The notes under the pieces: generated by a model
What the model was told of the DNA's origin: nothing
Database searches by the model: none
What the model saw: only the letters and a program-made list of their open reading frames with translations
Translations under genes and position numbers: made by a program
DNA from: Tunturibacter gelidoferens
Lineage (GTDB): Bacteria; Acidobacteriota; Terriglobia; Terriglobales; Acidobacteriaceae
Assembly (NCBI RefSeq): GCF_040358255.1
Contig: NZ_CP132938.1
Coordinates: 4,340,001 to 4,404,000 of the forward strand
Direction of reading: 5' to 3'
DNA: 64,000 bases
Shown: piece by piece, positions 27,032-37,691 of the stretch
Numbering within the stretch: the stretch's first letter is position 1
Layout of the letters: every line of letters begins with the position of its first letter

Positions 27032-28051
27032 ATGTCATTTCGCTCTGTCGTTCTGACCGCGTCTTTCGCACTCACATCGTTGTCCGTCCCTAACGCTGCC
27101 TTCGCACAATATAAGGTGACCAACCTGGTCTCGAACCAGGAGAGAGCGGCAAAGGTTACAGATCCCTTGTTGGTAAATGCCTGGGGACTCACTTATGCGC
27201 CCGGCGGACCTTATTGGATCAGCGATGCCAACTCAGGCTGGTCCACGCTCTATGACTCCAATGGGACCAAAGTACCCTTGGACGTGTTGATCCCCACAGC
27301 AGGCGGAGATGGGCCCGGTTCTCCTACCGGCATCGTCTTCAACAAATCGCCAGAGTTCCAGATCAAAGGCGCTCCGGCGGCCTTCCTGTTTGCCACCCTT
27401 GACGGCACCATCAGTGGCTGGGCCCCCAGCGTAAGTTTCAACGCAGCCCTCGTTGCCGTCACCACACCGGGCGCGTCCTATACCGGTTTAGCGATCACCA
27501 GCAAGCCTTCCGGCAACTATCTCTTTGCCGTCGACAATAAAAACAACAAGGTTGATATTTATGATGGCAACTTCAAACTCGTAACTTCGTTTACCGACCC
27601 GACTGTTCCTGCTGGTTTCGCACCGTTCGGCATTCAGGACTTCGGTGGTCTCGTCTACGTCTCATTCGCCAGCGCCTCAGGAGCTGCCGGTGGATACATT
27701 GACATCTTTGCCGAGAACGGAACGCTCCTGAAACAGCTGGCCAAGGGGAAGCCGCTCAATCAGCCATGGGGTTTCGCCATCGCGCCGAAGAACTTCGGAC
27801 CATTCAGCAACACGCTGCTGGTCACGAACAATACCAATAGCGGGACCATCAACTCTTTCAACGCAGTCACGGGCCAATTTGTTGGCACGCTGACCAACAC
27901 CCTCGGCGAGGTCATCCACATCGACCAGCTCTGGGGAATTGAATTTGGGGATGGAACCGGCAAAAATGGTGCCACCAATCAGCTCTTTTTCACCGCTGGC
28001 CCGGACAATAATTTCACTGGACTGTTCGGGGTAATCGCCTTCGAGAAATAG
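27032..28051 (+). CDS. TIGR03118-family exported protein
   Basis: The 339-residue product begins with a signal peptide ending at AFA-Q (residue 25/26) after an ideal ribosome site (AAAGGAG, 27018-27024). The body (YKVTNLVSNQERAAKVTDPLLVNAWGLTYAPGGPYWISDANSG; GDGPGSPTGIVFN; FLFATLDGTISGWAP; GFAPFGIQDFGGLVYVSFA; QPWGFAIAPKNFGPFS; LWGIEFGDGTG) is that of the TIGR03118 family, predicted to be a beta-propeller-like secreted protein common in Acidobacteria and Planctomycetes. Its function is not known. It appears to be transcribed alone. Confidence 0.9.
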   Translation: MSFRSVVLTASFALTSLSVPNAAFAQYKVTNLVSNQERAAKVTDPLLVNAWGLTYAPGGPYWISDANSGWSTLYDSNGTKVPLDVLIPTAGGDGPGSPTGIVFNKSPEFQIKGAPAAFLFATLDGTISGWAPSVSFNAALVAVTTPGASYTGLAITSKPSGNYLFAVDNKNNKVDIYDGNFKLVTSFTDPTVPAGFAPFGIQDFGGLVYVSFASASGAAGGYIDIFAENGTLLKQLAKGKPLNQPWGFAIAPKNFGPFSNTLLVTNNTNSGTINSFNAVTGQFVGTLTNTLGEVIHIDQLWGIEFGDGTGKNGATNQLFFTAGPDNNFTGLFGVIAFEK

Positions 28052-28379
28052 AGAGCCTCGAGCACGAAAAGATGGTTGAAGCAAAGAGCGCACGAGTCTG
28101 CATTCAGGCTGAAGTGACATGCGATGCCCCGGGATTCTGGGGTATCGTTTTTGTTGGGAATGAATGTGTGCCGCGCAAAAGGAATCAGTAGTCCGCAAAA
28201 CGGAAGTAGCGACACAGATCAATCCCTGCAAAGTCGGCTTGTGGGAAGGAAATCAGTAACTCCCGGATCACGGGCAAACAAGAAGTTATCGCGGCGGGGA
28301 GTCCAACTTCCGGGTGGCTAGCGAAACGCTCACGATTCAACATGCCCGCTGTAAGTAAGTATGCCACTGGGGTGATTCG
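28052..28379. other. 328-base gap with a fragment of repeat family C
   Basis: No gene is supported. CCCGGATCACGGGCAAAC (about 28261-28278) matches the start of the family C core. Confidence 0.4.
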
Positions 28380-28601
28380 ATGGAGTTTTCACCGTTCGTG
28401 CGATATCGAACAATCAGACAGCTCGCCTTCATCTTCGGCGTGGGTATGATGCCAGGTGCTGTTCTCTGCGCTGACCAAACAACGAAGGATGCTAAGAGTG
28501 CGCAAGAGATTGGGTTCACTCTCGATCGCACCAAGCAGCCGACGCTTCGGCAACAATTGCTTAAGGGGACACCTCACGAAACGGAAATTCATGTACGCTA
28601 A
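28380..28601 (+). CDS. possible small exported protein
   Basis: The 73-codon frame starts with a plausible signal peptide (RQLAFIFGVGMMPGAVLCA), after which 40 hydrophilic residues follow (DQTTKDAKSAQEIGFTLDRT). A GGGG-like ribosome site lies just upstream. I do not recognise a family. It could also be the remains of a longer secreted protein, since the frame ends soon after the signal peptide. Confidence 0.35.
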   Translation: MEFSPFVRYRTIRQLAFIFGVGMMPGAVLCADQTTKDAKSAQEIGFTLDRTKQPTLRQQLLKGTPHETEIHVR

Positions 28602-28742
28602 GGCAAGCTGCAGCCTTCCTACGGTCGAGCGCAGCAGAGTAGTCAAAAATGTTGTTCGTTTTGATCTCGTCGGTATATCTTCGGCGTGTTAGTTCACCTT
28701 TGAGCTTTCGCCATGCAAGTTCGTCCCCGCGCGGTGTAGGAC

Positions 28743-30800
28743 ATGCGATCACGTATTGTATCGAAGAGGTATTTCGAGGTGGTCTCGGTGGCTTTCCTCC
28801 TGCTTGTTCTCGTGGCCGAGTTAGGATTTTTCGCGCGTCGGCAATCACAAACGATCGATGAGGCGGACCACATCTTCGCGGGTTATCGCTACTGGCAATG
28901 CGGCGATTTCGGCGTCAATCCCGAGCATCCACCCTTCGCGAAGCTCGTCGATACCCTCCCACTAGTTTTCGACCGGCCGAAAAATCCCGGCGCGCCCTGC
29001 GCATCATACAAGACGGGCCAATCCGCCGATTTCTTACACGGGCACGATTTTCTTTATTCGAACGACGCGGGAAAAATCCTGGCAGAGACTCGTTTCTTTG
29101 CTGCGTCGTTCACGCTCTTGCTGGCCGTGTTCGTCTTCGTTGCAGCGCGGAAGATGTTCGGCGGGGGCGCGGCGCTTCTCGCTTTGGTGCTGCTCGTATT
29201 TGAGCCGACAATTCTGGCGCACGGCGCGATCGTAACCACGGACTTGCCCGTGACCTGTTGGGCTTTCGCAGCCGTCTACGCCTTTTATCGCTACACTCAG
29301 CAGCCGACGCTGACACAGATGATTATCTGCGCTCTGGCTACGGGCCTGGCGCTCGCGGCGAAGCATTCCGGCATCCTGCTGCTTCCAACTCTTGCCATCT
29401 TAGCGATGGCGGACTTCTGGACGCGCCGGCGAACCCATGCCCCCGCAGGTTCCGGTGACCCTCGCAGCGAATGGAAGGAATTGCTGATTAGCCGTGCAGT
29501 GCCTCTTGCGGTAATTGTTGCCCTAGCCATCACCATTCTCTGGGGATTTTATCTCTTTCGCTACTCCGCGAGGCCTCCGGGTCACGAGATGTCGGATTCC
29601 ATCTCCGCTTACATTCAGGATGCCATCCAGAACGGCGGCGTCCACAGCGTGTTGCTGTCAAAGGTAATTCCGCGGCTGACCTCGCTGCTGCCTGAGTCCT
29701 ATCTCTACGGTATGGCCAACGTTACAATCGCCTCAGCTGGCGGCCGCCAGACGTTTCTTCTGGGCCATCTCTATCCCACGGGGCAGTGGTTCTACTTTCC
29801 GGTTGCATTTGTGATCAAGAGCACTCTGGGCTTTCTGCTACTGCTCCTCCTTGTAGTTGTTGCAGGTCCATATCTATGGCACGAGAAAAAGCGCGAGACA
29901 CTTTTCCTTACGGTCCCGGCAGCTGTGTTTTTCAGTGTGAGCCTGACCTCGCGGCTCAATATCGGTATACGGCACATTCTGCCGATTTTTCCGTTCCTGA
30001 TTGTGTTCGCCGCAGGTGCGGCGTGGCGGCTGGCTGGGCGCAAGCGTGCCTGGATGTATGTCGTGGTCGCCCTTGCGGCTCTTCATTGCGTTTCTTCACT
30101 AAAAGCGTTTCCTAATTATCTTTCCTACTCTAATGAAATCTGGGGAGGTCCGCAGGAAACGTATCGTTACCTGTCCGCCTCGAACGTGGACACCGGAGGC
30201 GGGCACATCGATGAAAGAAACTATCTTGCACGTAACCGAATCACCGATTGCTGGATTGCTTCCTTCGGCACAGCCGACCTGGATTACTACGACGTACCCT
30301 GCAAGTCATTTCCGGGCGCTTCTGCCTTTACGTCCAATCGATTTGCCATCGTTCCAAGCCCGGTGGAAGGGACTCTCTTAATTTCCACGTCGCAATTGTC
30401 TGGGATGATCTGGGGTCCTCCAGAGCTTAATCCCTATGGCCCACTGTGGCACGTAAAGCCGGTAGCCAACTTGGGTGGACATACCCTCATCTTTCAAGGC
30501 CGTTTCGATCTACCGCCGCTTTCCGCAGCGAGCCACTCTACCGAGGCGCAGGTCCTTGCGTCTCAGGGGCGTTTGGACGAAGCACTGGCGGAAGCCCGCA
30601 CTGCGGTTGAGATGGCCCCACAAAGAATGCAATGCCATCTCACGCTGGCGCAGGTCTTGGCCAAGAGGAAACAGCTTCCCCAAGCGCGCGCCGAATACCG
30701 CGAAGCCATCCGTTTGGCGGAATTAGGAGAACCCGGCTACTACCGTATCCCCTTGTGGACCGCACGGAGTGAGCTCTCAGCGCTTGAGTCTCCGCGTTGA
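28743..30800 (+). CDS. membrane glycosyltransferase (GT39/PMT-like) with C-terminal TPR
   Basis: The 685-residue protein has a first membrane helix (VVSVAFLLLVLVAELGFFA), then the luminal loop with the acidic motif IDEADHIFAGYRYWQCGDFGVNPEHPPFAKL, typical of dolichyl/polyprenyl-phosphate-sugar dependent GT-C enzymes (GT39). Several further helices follow up to about residue 450. The last ~90 residues (TEAQVLASQGRLDEALAEARTAVEMAPQRMQCHLTLAQVLAKRKQLPQARAEYREAIRLAE) are TPR repeats. It probably transfers a lipid-linked sugar to protein or glycan at the cytoplasmic membrane. Acceptor and donor are not readable. Confidence 0.82.
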   Translation: MRSRIVSKRYFEVVSVAFLLLVLVAELGFFARRQSQTIDEADHIFAGYRYWQCGDFGVNPEHPPFAKLVDTLPLVFDRPKNPGAPCASYKTGQSADFLHGHDFLYSNDAGKILAETRFFAASFTLLLAVFVFVAARKMFGGGAALLALVLLVFEPTILAHGAIVTTDLPVTCWAFAAVYAFYRYTQQPTLTQMIICALATGLALAAKHSGILLLPTLAILAMADFWTRRRTHAPAGSGDPRSEWKELLISRAVPLAVIVALAITILWGFYLFRYSARPPGHEMSDSISAYIQDAIQNGGVHSVLLSKVIPRLTSLLPESYLYGMANVTIASAGGRQTFLLGHLYPTGQWFYFPVAFVIKSTLGFLLLLLLVVVAGPYLWHEKKRETLFLTVPAAVFFSVSLTSRLNIGIRHILPIFPFLIVFAAGAAWRLAGRKRAWMYVVVALAALHCVSSLKAFPNYLSYSNEIWGGPQETYRYLSASNVDTGGGHIDERNYLARNRITDCWIASFGTADLDYYDVPCKSFPGASAFTSNRFAIVPSPVEGTLLISTSQLSGMIWGPPELNPYGPLWHVKPVANLGGHTLIFQGRFDLPPLSAASHSTEAQVLASQGRLDEALAEARTAVEMAPQRMQCHLTLAQVLAKRKQLPQARAEYREAIRLAELGEPGYYRIPLWTARSELSALESPR

Positions 30801-30848
30801 TTGTCACGGATGAGAAAAGCTCCCCTTATCATCATCCGCACATAGATC

Positions 30849-32066
30849 TTGCCTAGCACGGTAGAGTGTACCGATCTACCGCCAACTCTTGGATGGTCGG
30901 CAAACAAGGGGGCTCAAGCTCAAGAAGATACAAAGTTTCTATCCCCCTCGGAGGCATATAAAGCTGCTCTGTTGCCCCTCAATGCAGCCAGAGCCCAGCA
31001 AAACGATCTAACCGAGGCGGACAAGTTTGCACTAGGTGTTGGTATAGGCATGGCGTCTCGTGACTGCCTCGCACTTTCGGCGGATGTATCCGCCCTCACA
31101 ACTAACGCCAAAGAACTGCTTTCTTTGGGCGAGTTGTGTCTCTTCGGGCAGCAGTTCGAACCGGCGCGTGCTTCTCTAACAAAATATCTTGTGCTTCCCG
31201 ATGCATTAAATAAAAGACAAGCTCTGATCCTGCTTGTGCGCGCGCATCTCGGTCTAAACCAACCGGCTTCTGCAGCGGCAGAGATTAGGTCGCTTTTGAG
31301 TGACTATCCGTACGATGCGCAGATCCACTTTGCCATCAGTCAAGTGATCGATGCTGCTGAGGGCGTAGATGCCACATTCGACAAACTGGCTTTGCACCTG
31401 TGTGAGTCGCAAAGTGCCATCACACTTCCTCTCCTTGTCAGCGGAAAGGCGATTGAAGGCAAAGACGTAGGTGCCTCCTCAAGCGTTTTGTTCTCGGACG
31501 CGGTACGGTGCGCCGCCCTTTCAGAGAAGTCGGCCAAAGGCGCTACCCCAGCCGTCCTGCAAGTGCTAATCGAAGTTGCGCAGCAAAAGAGTTGGATGGG
31601 CACTGCGGATCTCGCGCCAATGCAGGCTGCTTTGGCTCGGCAAACGATGGTCGGATCAAAGGTGCCATTGAACTCGTTACATGGACACGCAATCAGTAAA
31701 AACACGCTTGTTCCTCGTACGGTCCGACTGGCAAACGGCACAGTGATCTTTCTTCCTTTCACCCTTTGGTCCCCAGGTGCGCCCAGTGTTGTGCGGGATC
31801 TGGCAAAATATTCTGCGCAACACCGGATCTATGCAATCACCTCCTGGAGCGCCAACACGGGACGGGAGGATATACCTTCAGACCAGATACGTGACGCTTT
31901 GCGTGAGTGGCAACGGACGCTGCCGCCGACTGTGTCCGTTCTGGTGGTACCTGAATCAGAATTGAACATCTTTCATGCCGATTCGTTTCCTGCTGGGATC
32001 GTAATTCGAGATGGTGTCGTGCGCTCCAATGCTGTTCTTCCACACAAGGTTCGGAAAGATTGCTGA
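30849..32066 (+). CDS. TPR protein with degenerate thioredoxin-like C-terminal domain
   Basis: The frame (405 codons from a TTG) shows helical repeat sequence from about residue 30 to 270 (LLSLGELCLFGQQFEPARASLTKYLVL; LILLVRAHLGLNQPASAAAEIRSLL). A C-terminal domain from about residue 290 runs NGTVIFLPFTLWSPGAPSVVRDLAKYSAQHRIYAITSW, which follows the TlpA/thioredoxin pattern but has Ser-Pro-Gly-Ala-Pro-Ser in place of the redox Cys-x-x-Cys. The N-terminus has no signal peptide and no good ribosome site, so the true start is uncertain or the 5' end is damaged. The family assignment is inferred from pattern only. It lies 48 bases after the glycosyltransferase gene. Confidence 0.55.
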   Translation: MPSTVECTDLPPTLGWSANKGAQAQEDTKFLSPSEAYKAALLPLNAARAQQNDLTEADKFALGVGIGMASRDCLALSADVSALTTNAKELLSLGELCLFGQQFEPARASLTKYLVLPDALNKRQALILLVRAHLGLNQPASAAAEIRSLLSDYPYDAQIHFAISQVIDAAEGVDATFDKLALHLCESQSAITLPLLVSGKAIEGKDVGASSSVLFSDAVRCAALSEKSAKGATPAVLQVLIEVAQQKSWMGTADLAPMQAALARQTMVGSKVPLNSLHGHAISKNTLVPRTVRLANGTVIFLPFTLWSPGAPSVVRDLAKYSAQHRIYAITSWSANTGREDIPSDQIRDALREWQRTLPPTVSVLVVPESELNIFHADSFPAGIVIRDGVVRSNAVLPHKVRKDC

Positions 32067-32163
32067 TTGGCGCGATTGCAAACCGTGTTGAGCGTATAGA
32101 GAAGCCCTAAGAAGAGTATCGAAGGGGTGTTCTTGCCGAGTGCGTGGGAGGATGGTTGACGTC

Positions 32164-33210
32164 ATGAGAGTTCCAGGAAGATCCCTTCTAAAGGCGGCTT
32201 GCTCACACCTCGGCCACAATCCGCTTCTTATGGGTGCTTGCGTAGCTCTTCTGTTGTCCGCTGGGTCAACGGCCAGAACTCAAATTACGAATCAATCGAA
32301 GCCTCTGCCCCTAGGCACTCTCGTCGACGTAGGAGGCTATCGGGTGCATTTGTACTGCATCGGCGAAGGGAGCCCAACGGTGATGATCGTGGGCGCGGCT
32401 TTCTCCTTCGATTGGGGACTGGTTCAACCTGAAGTCGCGAAGTGGACGCGAGTGTGCACCTTCGATCCATCAGGGAACGCATGGAGCGACCCTTTCCAGA
32501 CCCCAACATTGATTCCCTCGTCCCAGGCCTCCGATCGAACGCCTGCAGCAAAAGCGACACCGACATGCACGGATAGAGTCGACGAGATCCATAGGCTTCT
32601 TACAAAAATGCCTATCGACGGTCGTTATGTCCTCGTCGGGTTTTCCGTAGGCGCCCTTTGGGAGCGAATCTACACCGCCCGTTACCCCGACAATATCGCC
32701 GGGATGATCATCGTGGACCACGCATTTCTCTCCGGTGTCGGCAAAGACGTTCCGCCTCATGTTTCGCCTTCCCATGGTTCGTCACGTGGCTATAGTCCGC
32801 CGGTGCTTCTTTCCAAGGCACCTATCGTTCTGGGCTTTGAAGACGATTCAAACTTCAGCAAATTGCCGGCACGTGATCAGGAGCTTCATATGTGGGCTCT
32901 CTCTCAGCACCCGGTTCGGCCTGGTCCGGAGATGGCAGCTGATTGCTTCGCCCTTATAAACAAGGTGACAGGTGGACACCAATACCCTCTGGGAGATACG
33001 CCCCTATGGGTTATTAATACGTCAAACGACTGCCAGGATTACAGAGCATTCCAAAAGGATCTCTTGGCGTTGGCACGAACGAGTGAACAGATCATAGCGT
33101 GGAACAGCTCGCATATGGTTCCTATCGATGAGCCCGACTTGATCACAAGAGCGATCCGCGAAGCAATCGAACGGGAGCGAGAACGCGTAAGAACGTTCCA
33201 GAAACCCTGA
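32164..33210 (+). CDS. exported alpha/beta-hydrolase
   Basis: The start at 32164 lies 12 bases after GGAGG and gives 348 residues with a signal peptide (hydrophobic LLMGACVALLLSAGSTA). The core has the oxyanion strand GEGSPTVMIVGAA, CTFDPSGNAWS, the nucleophile elbow VGFSVGALW with the catalytic Ser, and the late His in NSSHMVPIDEPDLI. This is the general alpha/beta-hydrolase order (Ser, acidic residue, His). Substrate unknown; many acidobacterial relatives are annotated simply as hydrolases. ATG 32152 is an alternative start. Confidence 0.82.
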   Translation: MRVPGRSLLKAACSHLGHNPLLMGACVALLLSAGSTARTQITNQSKPLPLGTLVDVGGYRVHLYCIGEGSPTVMIVGAAFSFDWGLVQPEVAKWTRVCTFDPSGNAWSDPFQTPTLIPSSQASDRTPAAKATPTCTDRVDEIHRLLTKMPIDGRYVLVGFSVGALWERIYTARYPDNIAGMIIVDHAFLSGVGKDVPPHVSPSHGSSRGYSPPVLLSKAPIVLGFEDDSNFSKLPARDQELHMWALSQHPVRPGPEMAADCFALINKVTGGHQYPLGDTPLWVINTSNDCQDYRAFQKDLLALARTSEQIIAWNSSHMVPIDEPDLITRAIREAIERERERVRTFQKP

Positions 33211-33809
33211 ATACGTCCCTGATTGTGTCCCAACGAAAATACCCTTGCCGGTTTGGGGATAAATCGGCCTGGCACTCAGTGAGCGTTCGTGAAAGCTCAG
33301 ACTGAACGCGAATCCGGCTTTGTTGGCGGATTACGGGCAACCCGCACCTTACCGGTCGTATTCCGTTAGCCGACGGGTTAATTGACGAGTTGCCGACGAT
33401 CTGACCGGAACCGGCGATTTGACCTTCAGCCCATCTGGATGAGTGCCTCGTCCTGTTAGCACAAGTCCACGAGCAGCAGATGAGGCATCGCTGGACACTG
33501 GCCGACATAGGGACTAATCCTTCACAATTCCTCTAAGTGCTTCCAGATTCGTCATGCGGCTCCGGCTAAAACCCCGGCGCGGCCGCGGGGCCGCCCAACG
33601 ATAGATTCGCCTTTGGCGCGTTCTCGTCGCGTTGGGGCCAGATTACCCGGTATACGAAATGGCCGAAGATATGCGAACGAGGTTGCGGAGAGAAGATATC
33701 TCACAAAATCGACATTTTTGGAGATATCATGTCGGCAACGCATCGATAGTCCCCTATCGCGTTCCCTGAAGCAATATCCAGTCGCTAGTCTAGTTCGTCT
33801 GGGGGGCCC
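33211..33809. other. 599-base gap with family C repeat and a GC-rich hairpin
   Basis: No gene is supported. The family C core lies at 33325-33352 and an inverted partner (GACGAGTTGCCGAC) near 33383-33396. A very GC-rich palindrome built on GGCGCGGCCGCGGGGCCGCC lies near 33579-33598. The promoter of the following sigma factor should be in the last 150 bases. Confidence 0.5.
33325..33396. repeat. dispersed repeat, family C
   Basis: GGCGGATTACGGGCAACCCG continues as CACCTTACC and matches 39169-39196 nearly base for base. An inverted half follows at its right end. Confidence 0.65.
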
Positions 33810-34388
33810 ATGCCACGAACCGATTTGCCCGAAGTTGATGAACTCCTGGCCAAGTGGGGCGCGGGAGACCGGGAGGCCCTTCGGGCACTCATACCGCTGA
33901 TCTACGAGGAACTTCGCAGGGTTGCCCGCCAGCAACTGCGACGGGCCCCATCGCCGCATACGCTGCAAACCACGGCACTGGTTCACGAGGCCTACATGCG
34001 CCTCCATCATCAGTTCCGGGGCCAATTTCAGAACAAGTCGCATTTCATTGCCGTCTGTGCGTTGCTGATGCGCCAGATCCTGGTCGGCTACGAGCGGGAG
34101 AAGCGAGCGGCGAAGAGAGGCGGTGGCGTGAGGAACTGTACCCTCGAGGATGTTCATGCGGTCATGCAGGGCCGGCCCGTGGATCTGCTCGATCTGGACC
34201 GTGCATTGACCGAACTCTCTAATCTGGATGCGGAACAAGCCCGAATTGTGGAGCTGCGCTTCTTCGGCGGCTTTTCGATCGAAGAGACGGCCGAGGTAGT
34301 CGGTATTTCACCGGCAACAGTGAAGCGGCACTGGTCGACCGCGCGGGTCTGGCTGTACCAGCAACTTTGCGGAAAAGCCCACGCATGA
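33810..34388 (+). CDS. ECF-type RNA polymerase sigma factor
   Basis: The 192-residue protein fits the Sigma70_ECF family common in Acidobacteria. Region 2 includes [19 protein letters not shown] and [12 protein letters not shown] with [22 protein letters not shown]; region 4 includes [44 protein letters not shown], a clear helix-turn-helix. A GGGGGG tract lies just before the ATG. Its stop overlaps the start of a Ser/Thr kinase gene as ATGA, so the two are translationally coupled; kinase-linked ECF factors of this type are thought to be controlled by phosphorylation. Confidence 0.93.
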   Translation: MPRTDLPEVDELLAKWGAGDREALRALIPLIYEELRRVARQQLRRAPSPHTLQTTALVHEAYMRLHHQFRGQFQNKSHFIAVCALLMRQILVGYEREKRAAKRGGGVRNCTLEDVHAVMQGRPVDLLDLDRALTELSNLDAEQARIVELRFFGGFSIEETAEVVGISPATVKRHWSTARVWLYQQLCGKAHA

Positions 34389-37222
34389 CTCCGGAACGCT
34401 GGCAGATGGTTCGCGGGGTCCTGGAAAGCGCCATGGAACTGCGTCCAGCGGACCGGGCTGCGTTTCTTGACCGCGAATGCGCCTCCGATCCGTCGCTGCG
34501 TGAGGACGTCGACGAGATGCTCTCCATCGAAGGCAAGCTCGATCCGAACTTTCTGGAGTCTCCGGCAGCACAGCAGGTCGCACTCCCCGGGTCGACTGCC
34601 CCGGGCAACACCATGCTGGAGGCGGGAACTCGACTCGGGCCGTACGAGGTTCAGGCTCTCCTGGGTGCGGGAGGCATGGGCGAGGTGTACCGCGGGCGAG
34701 ATACACGGCTCAATCGCACCGTTGCCATCAAAGTGATCCCGCGTGCGTTGTCTTCCGATTCATTTCGCCAGCAGAGATTCGAGCGGGAGGCACGGGCGAT
34801 CTCGGCTCTTCAGCATCCCAACATTTGCACGTTGCATGACGTCGGTCAACAGGACGGAACACCATTCCTTGTAATGGAGTATCTGGAAGGTCAGACGCTC
34901 GCGAGGCGATTGCAGAAGGGCAGGCTTTCACTTGAGCTGACTCTCCGCTACGCGGCAGAGGTCGCCGATGCTCTTGAAGCCGCGCATCGGCGAGGCATTG
35001 TGCATCGCGACCTCAAACCGGCGAACGTCTTCGTCACGACCCACGGCGAATCGAAGGTACTGGACTTCGGACTAGCGAAACTGGACGAGTCGGGCCCCGA
35101 GTCGGATACGTCAGCCGAGACCGCAAGGGACCAGAAAATACTGTCAACGCCGGGCGTCGCGATGGGAACCGCGCCTTACATGTCGCCTGAACAGGCGAGG
35201 GGCGAAGACCTCGATGCACGGACAGATATTTTCTCCCTGGGTGCGGTGCTCTACGAGATGGCTACGGGAAAGATGGCGTTCCACGGCAAGACCACGACCC
35301 TGGTACACAAGGCCATTCTCGACGAAACACCACCTCCACCATCGAGGGTGGTTTCCGCTCTTCCGAAAGCCCTGGATCATGTCGTCAGCAAGGCGCTGGA
35401 GAAAGACCGCGATCTGCGCTACCAGAGCGCCGCCGACCTGCGCGCCGACCTGAACCGGCTCAAGCGCGACACTGGTTCGGGCAAAGTCGTGACGACAGAC
35501 CCAACTCCAAAACCGGGTTCACAGGCAAAACGCAAAATGCTTTTGAGTTGGCTGCTGCCGGGCGCCGCCGTGCTCGTCAGCGTGGTCATCGCAGTCTGGT
35601 ATATGCATCGCCCGCCTCCTCCGCCTCGAATCTCGGAATACACGCAAATGACGTTTGATGGTCACGGAAAGCGAGCGGGCGGGACCGACGGGATCAGACT
35701 GTATTATTCCCTGGACGAACAAGGCGGCATTCAGCAGATAGCTTTGTCAGGTGGAGTAAGCGAGCCGATCTCGGTTGAATTACAAAATGCCGTTCTATTG
35801 CCGGGCTGCCTCTCGCCGGATGGGTCCAGAATGCTTGCCTGGCCGTTTGGTGTATGGGACAAGAAGCCGACCAAATCGGTATCGATAGTTCGGGTACCCG
35901 GAGGCTCGGTTCGCTACCTGACAGACGCTGTAGCCGTGACCTGGTCGCCCGACGGAGAATCAGTGGGCTACTCTACGGCGGACGGCGATATAAACCTGAT
36001 TCGAAGCGACGGAACAGGAGTTCGAACGCTGGCCCGCGTGGGTGGCAGCGGGATCGATGGACTCAGTTGGTCTCCCGACGGCAAAACGATGAGGTTTTTC
36101 AAGGACGGTCGGCCCTGGGAGATGTCCTCGAACGGCTCCAACCTTCATGAGTTGCTCCACAATTGGCGTCCCTCTTACGCGAGTTGTTGTGGTCAGTGGA
36201 CCCCAGATGGCGAGTTTTTCATATTCATGGCTGGCGACCAGCCATCCGGCCACCAGATTTGGGCTCTCGACGATCGCCTGGGTCTGTTTCGCCAGCATCC
36301 CGCAGAGCCGGTCAAATTAACTTCAGGCCCACTTTATTGGGGAGATCCTCTTCCCAGCAGGGACGGAAAGAAGATCTTTGCGGATGGTTTCACTTTCCGC
36401 GGCGAACTTGTCCGGTTCGACTCGAAGTCCGGTAAGTTTGAGCCCTTCCTTAAGGGCATCTCAGCTCAGTTCGTTGACTTCTCCAAGGATGGCAAATCAG
36501 TTGTGTACGTTTCCTTCCCGGAAGGCGTCCTGTTGAGAGCTAACCTGGATGGCACCAAGCCGGTGCAACTCAGCGACCCTCCCATGTATCCCGTGCTGCC
36601 GCGCTGGTCGCCTGACGGCTCCCAAATCTTGTTTATGGCGGACACTCCGGGTGGCCAGTCTGAAGCTTATATCATCTCTTCTTCCGGCGGCACACCCCGG
36701 CTTCTCCTCCCCGAGGATAAGGGAGCGCAGGATGCTCCGAATTGGTCACCGGATGGACGGAGAATCGCATTCTCACGTGGGCCGGATAGGAATGTTCCAG
36801 GCATGATATACATCCTCGACCTCGCCACCCATCATGTGAGCACACTACCCGGATCGGAGGGGTTCTCCGCTCCACAGTGGTCTCCAGACGGTCGCTTCGT
36901 CGAGGTACAGGCGGACGACGCGCTCGGCCTGAAGATCTTTGATCTCGTGACGCAGCAAGCTTGGGTGCTGCAAATCGGTAGGGAAGCGATCTGGCACGTC
37001 TGGTCAAGGGATAGCCGATTCATCTTTTTTGTGAGCCTGCATGGCAATCCAGGCGTGTTTCGAATCCCTTTGAAGGGTGGAATGCCGGAACTAGTAATTG
37101 ACCTGAAAGATTTCCGCTATGCAAGGGGCCCTTGGATGGCGCTTGACACGACAGATGCGCCTCTGATGCTTCGATACTCGGGGACCGACGATATTTATGC
37201 TCTCACTCTGGAGAAGAAATGA
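34385..37222 (+). CDS. membrane Ser/Thr protein kinase with WD40-like (TolB) sensor domain
   Basis: The ATG at 34385 overlaps the sigma-factor stop, giving 945 residues. An N-terminal ~60-residue module ([31 protein letters not shown]) typical of these kinases precedes the kinase domain: glycine loop [10 protein letters not shown], Lys116, HRDLKPAN with Asp209, DFG at 227-229, and PYMSPEQ. A single membrane helix spans about 385-407. The extracytoplasmic part contains repeated SPDG blades ([50 protein letters not shown]), a TolB-like propeller. The layout suggests a transmembrane sensor kinase acting with the sigma factor. Confidence 0.95.
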   Translation: MTPERWQMVRGVLESAMELRPADRAAFLDRECASDPSLREDVDEMLSIEGKLDPNFLESPAAQQVALPGSTAPGNTMLEAGTRLGPYEVQALLGAGGMGEVYRGRDTRLNRTVAIKVIPRALSSDSFRQQRFEREARAISALQHPNICTLHDVGQQDGTPFLVMEYLEGQTLARRLQKGRLSLELTLRYAAEVADALEAAHRRGIVHRDLKPANVFVTTHGESKVLDFGLAKLDESGPESDTSAETARDQKILSTPGVAMGTAPYMSPEQARGEDLDARTDIFSLGAVLYEMATGKMAFHGKTTTLVHKAILDETPPPPSRVVSALPKALDHVVSKALEKDRDLRYQSAADLRADLNRLKRDTGSGKVVTTDPTPKPGSQAKRKMLLSWLLPGAAVLVSVVIAVWYMHRPPPPPRISEYTQMTFDGHGKRAGGTDGIRLYYSLDEQGGIQQIALSGGVSEPISVELQNAVLLPGCLSPDGSRMLAWPFGVWDKKPTKSVSIVRVPGGSVRYLTDAVAVTWSPDGESVGYSTADGDINLIRSDGTGVRTLARVGGSGIDGLSWSPDGKTMRFFKDGRPWEMSSNGSNLHELLHNWRPSYASCCGQWTPDGEFFIFMAGDQPSGHQIWALDDRLGLFRQHPAEPVKLTSGPLYWGDPLPSRDGKKIFADGFTFRGELVRFDSKSGKFEPFLKGISAQFVDFSKDGKSVVYVSFPEGVLLRANLDGTKPVQLSDPPMYPVLPRWSPDGSQILFMADTPGGQSEAYIISSSGGTPRLLLPEDKGAQDAPNWSPDGRRIAFSRGPDRNVPGMIYILDLATHHVSTLPGSEGFSAPQWSPDGRFVEVQADDALGLKIFDLVTQQAWVLQIGREAIWHVWSRDSRFIFFVSLHGNPGVFRIPLKGGMPELVIDLKDFRYARGPWMALDTTDAPLMLRYSGTDDIYALTLEKK

Positions 37223-37691
37223 ATACATCGGAATCATTCGCCGAAGTGAAATCATTCGCTCAATGAGTCGCCAAACTCAGAAATGTATCTGCCTTCCATA
37301 ATCCCGGTACGCAAGCTGTGTAGGTAAGTGGTTACGTAATGCATGCCAGATCGGGACATGAGCGCCCGCTATGGCCTTAGCCAATCTGCGGCTGGGTGCT
37401 CGTTAAGGACTTCTGACTCCGCTAGTCTCTCTCCTGGATTGGTCGGTAGCCTTTACTGAGTCCGCTTTGTCCTCCTTGGTTGCAAGCCCGAAAAAGATCG
37501 GGCACCGCTGAGCCGAATTCTCTCGGAATTTCCTTTTACTTAGTGAGAGCGCGGCTTCCTGTAACCTGCGGATCAATCGACCACAGCCCACAGGCTAAGG
37601 TGCTGCGAGAACAGTCGGAAGACCGAGTGCTAGGCCGATTCCAGCGCCGGATTCCGTTTGCTTCCAAGTCTCTTTCGAGGAGGATGTCACC
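37223..37691. other. 469-base leader region, left copy of a duplicated segment
   Basis: No gene is supported. GCCCGA-AAAAGA-TCGGGC forms a hairpin at 37486-37503. The part from about 37475 to 37570 resembles 38775-38870, including AGCCGAATT, GGAATT, ACTTAGT/ACTCAGC and AGAGCGCG blocks in the same order. Confidence 0.5.
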
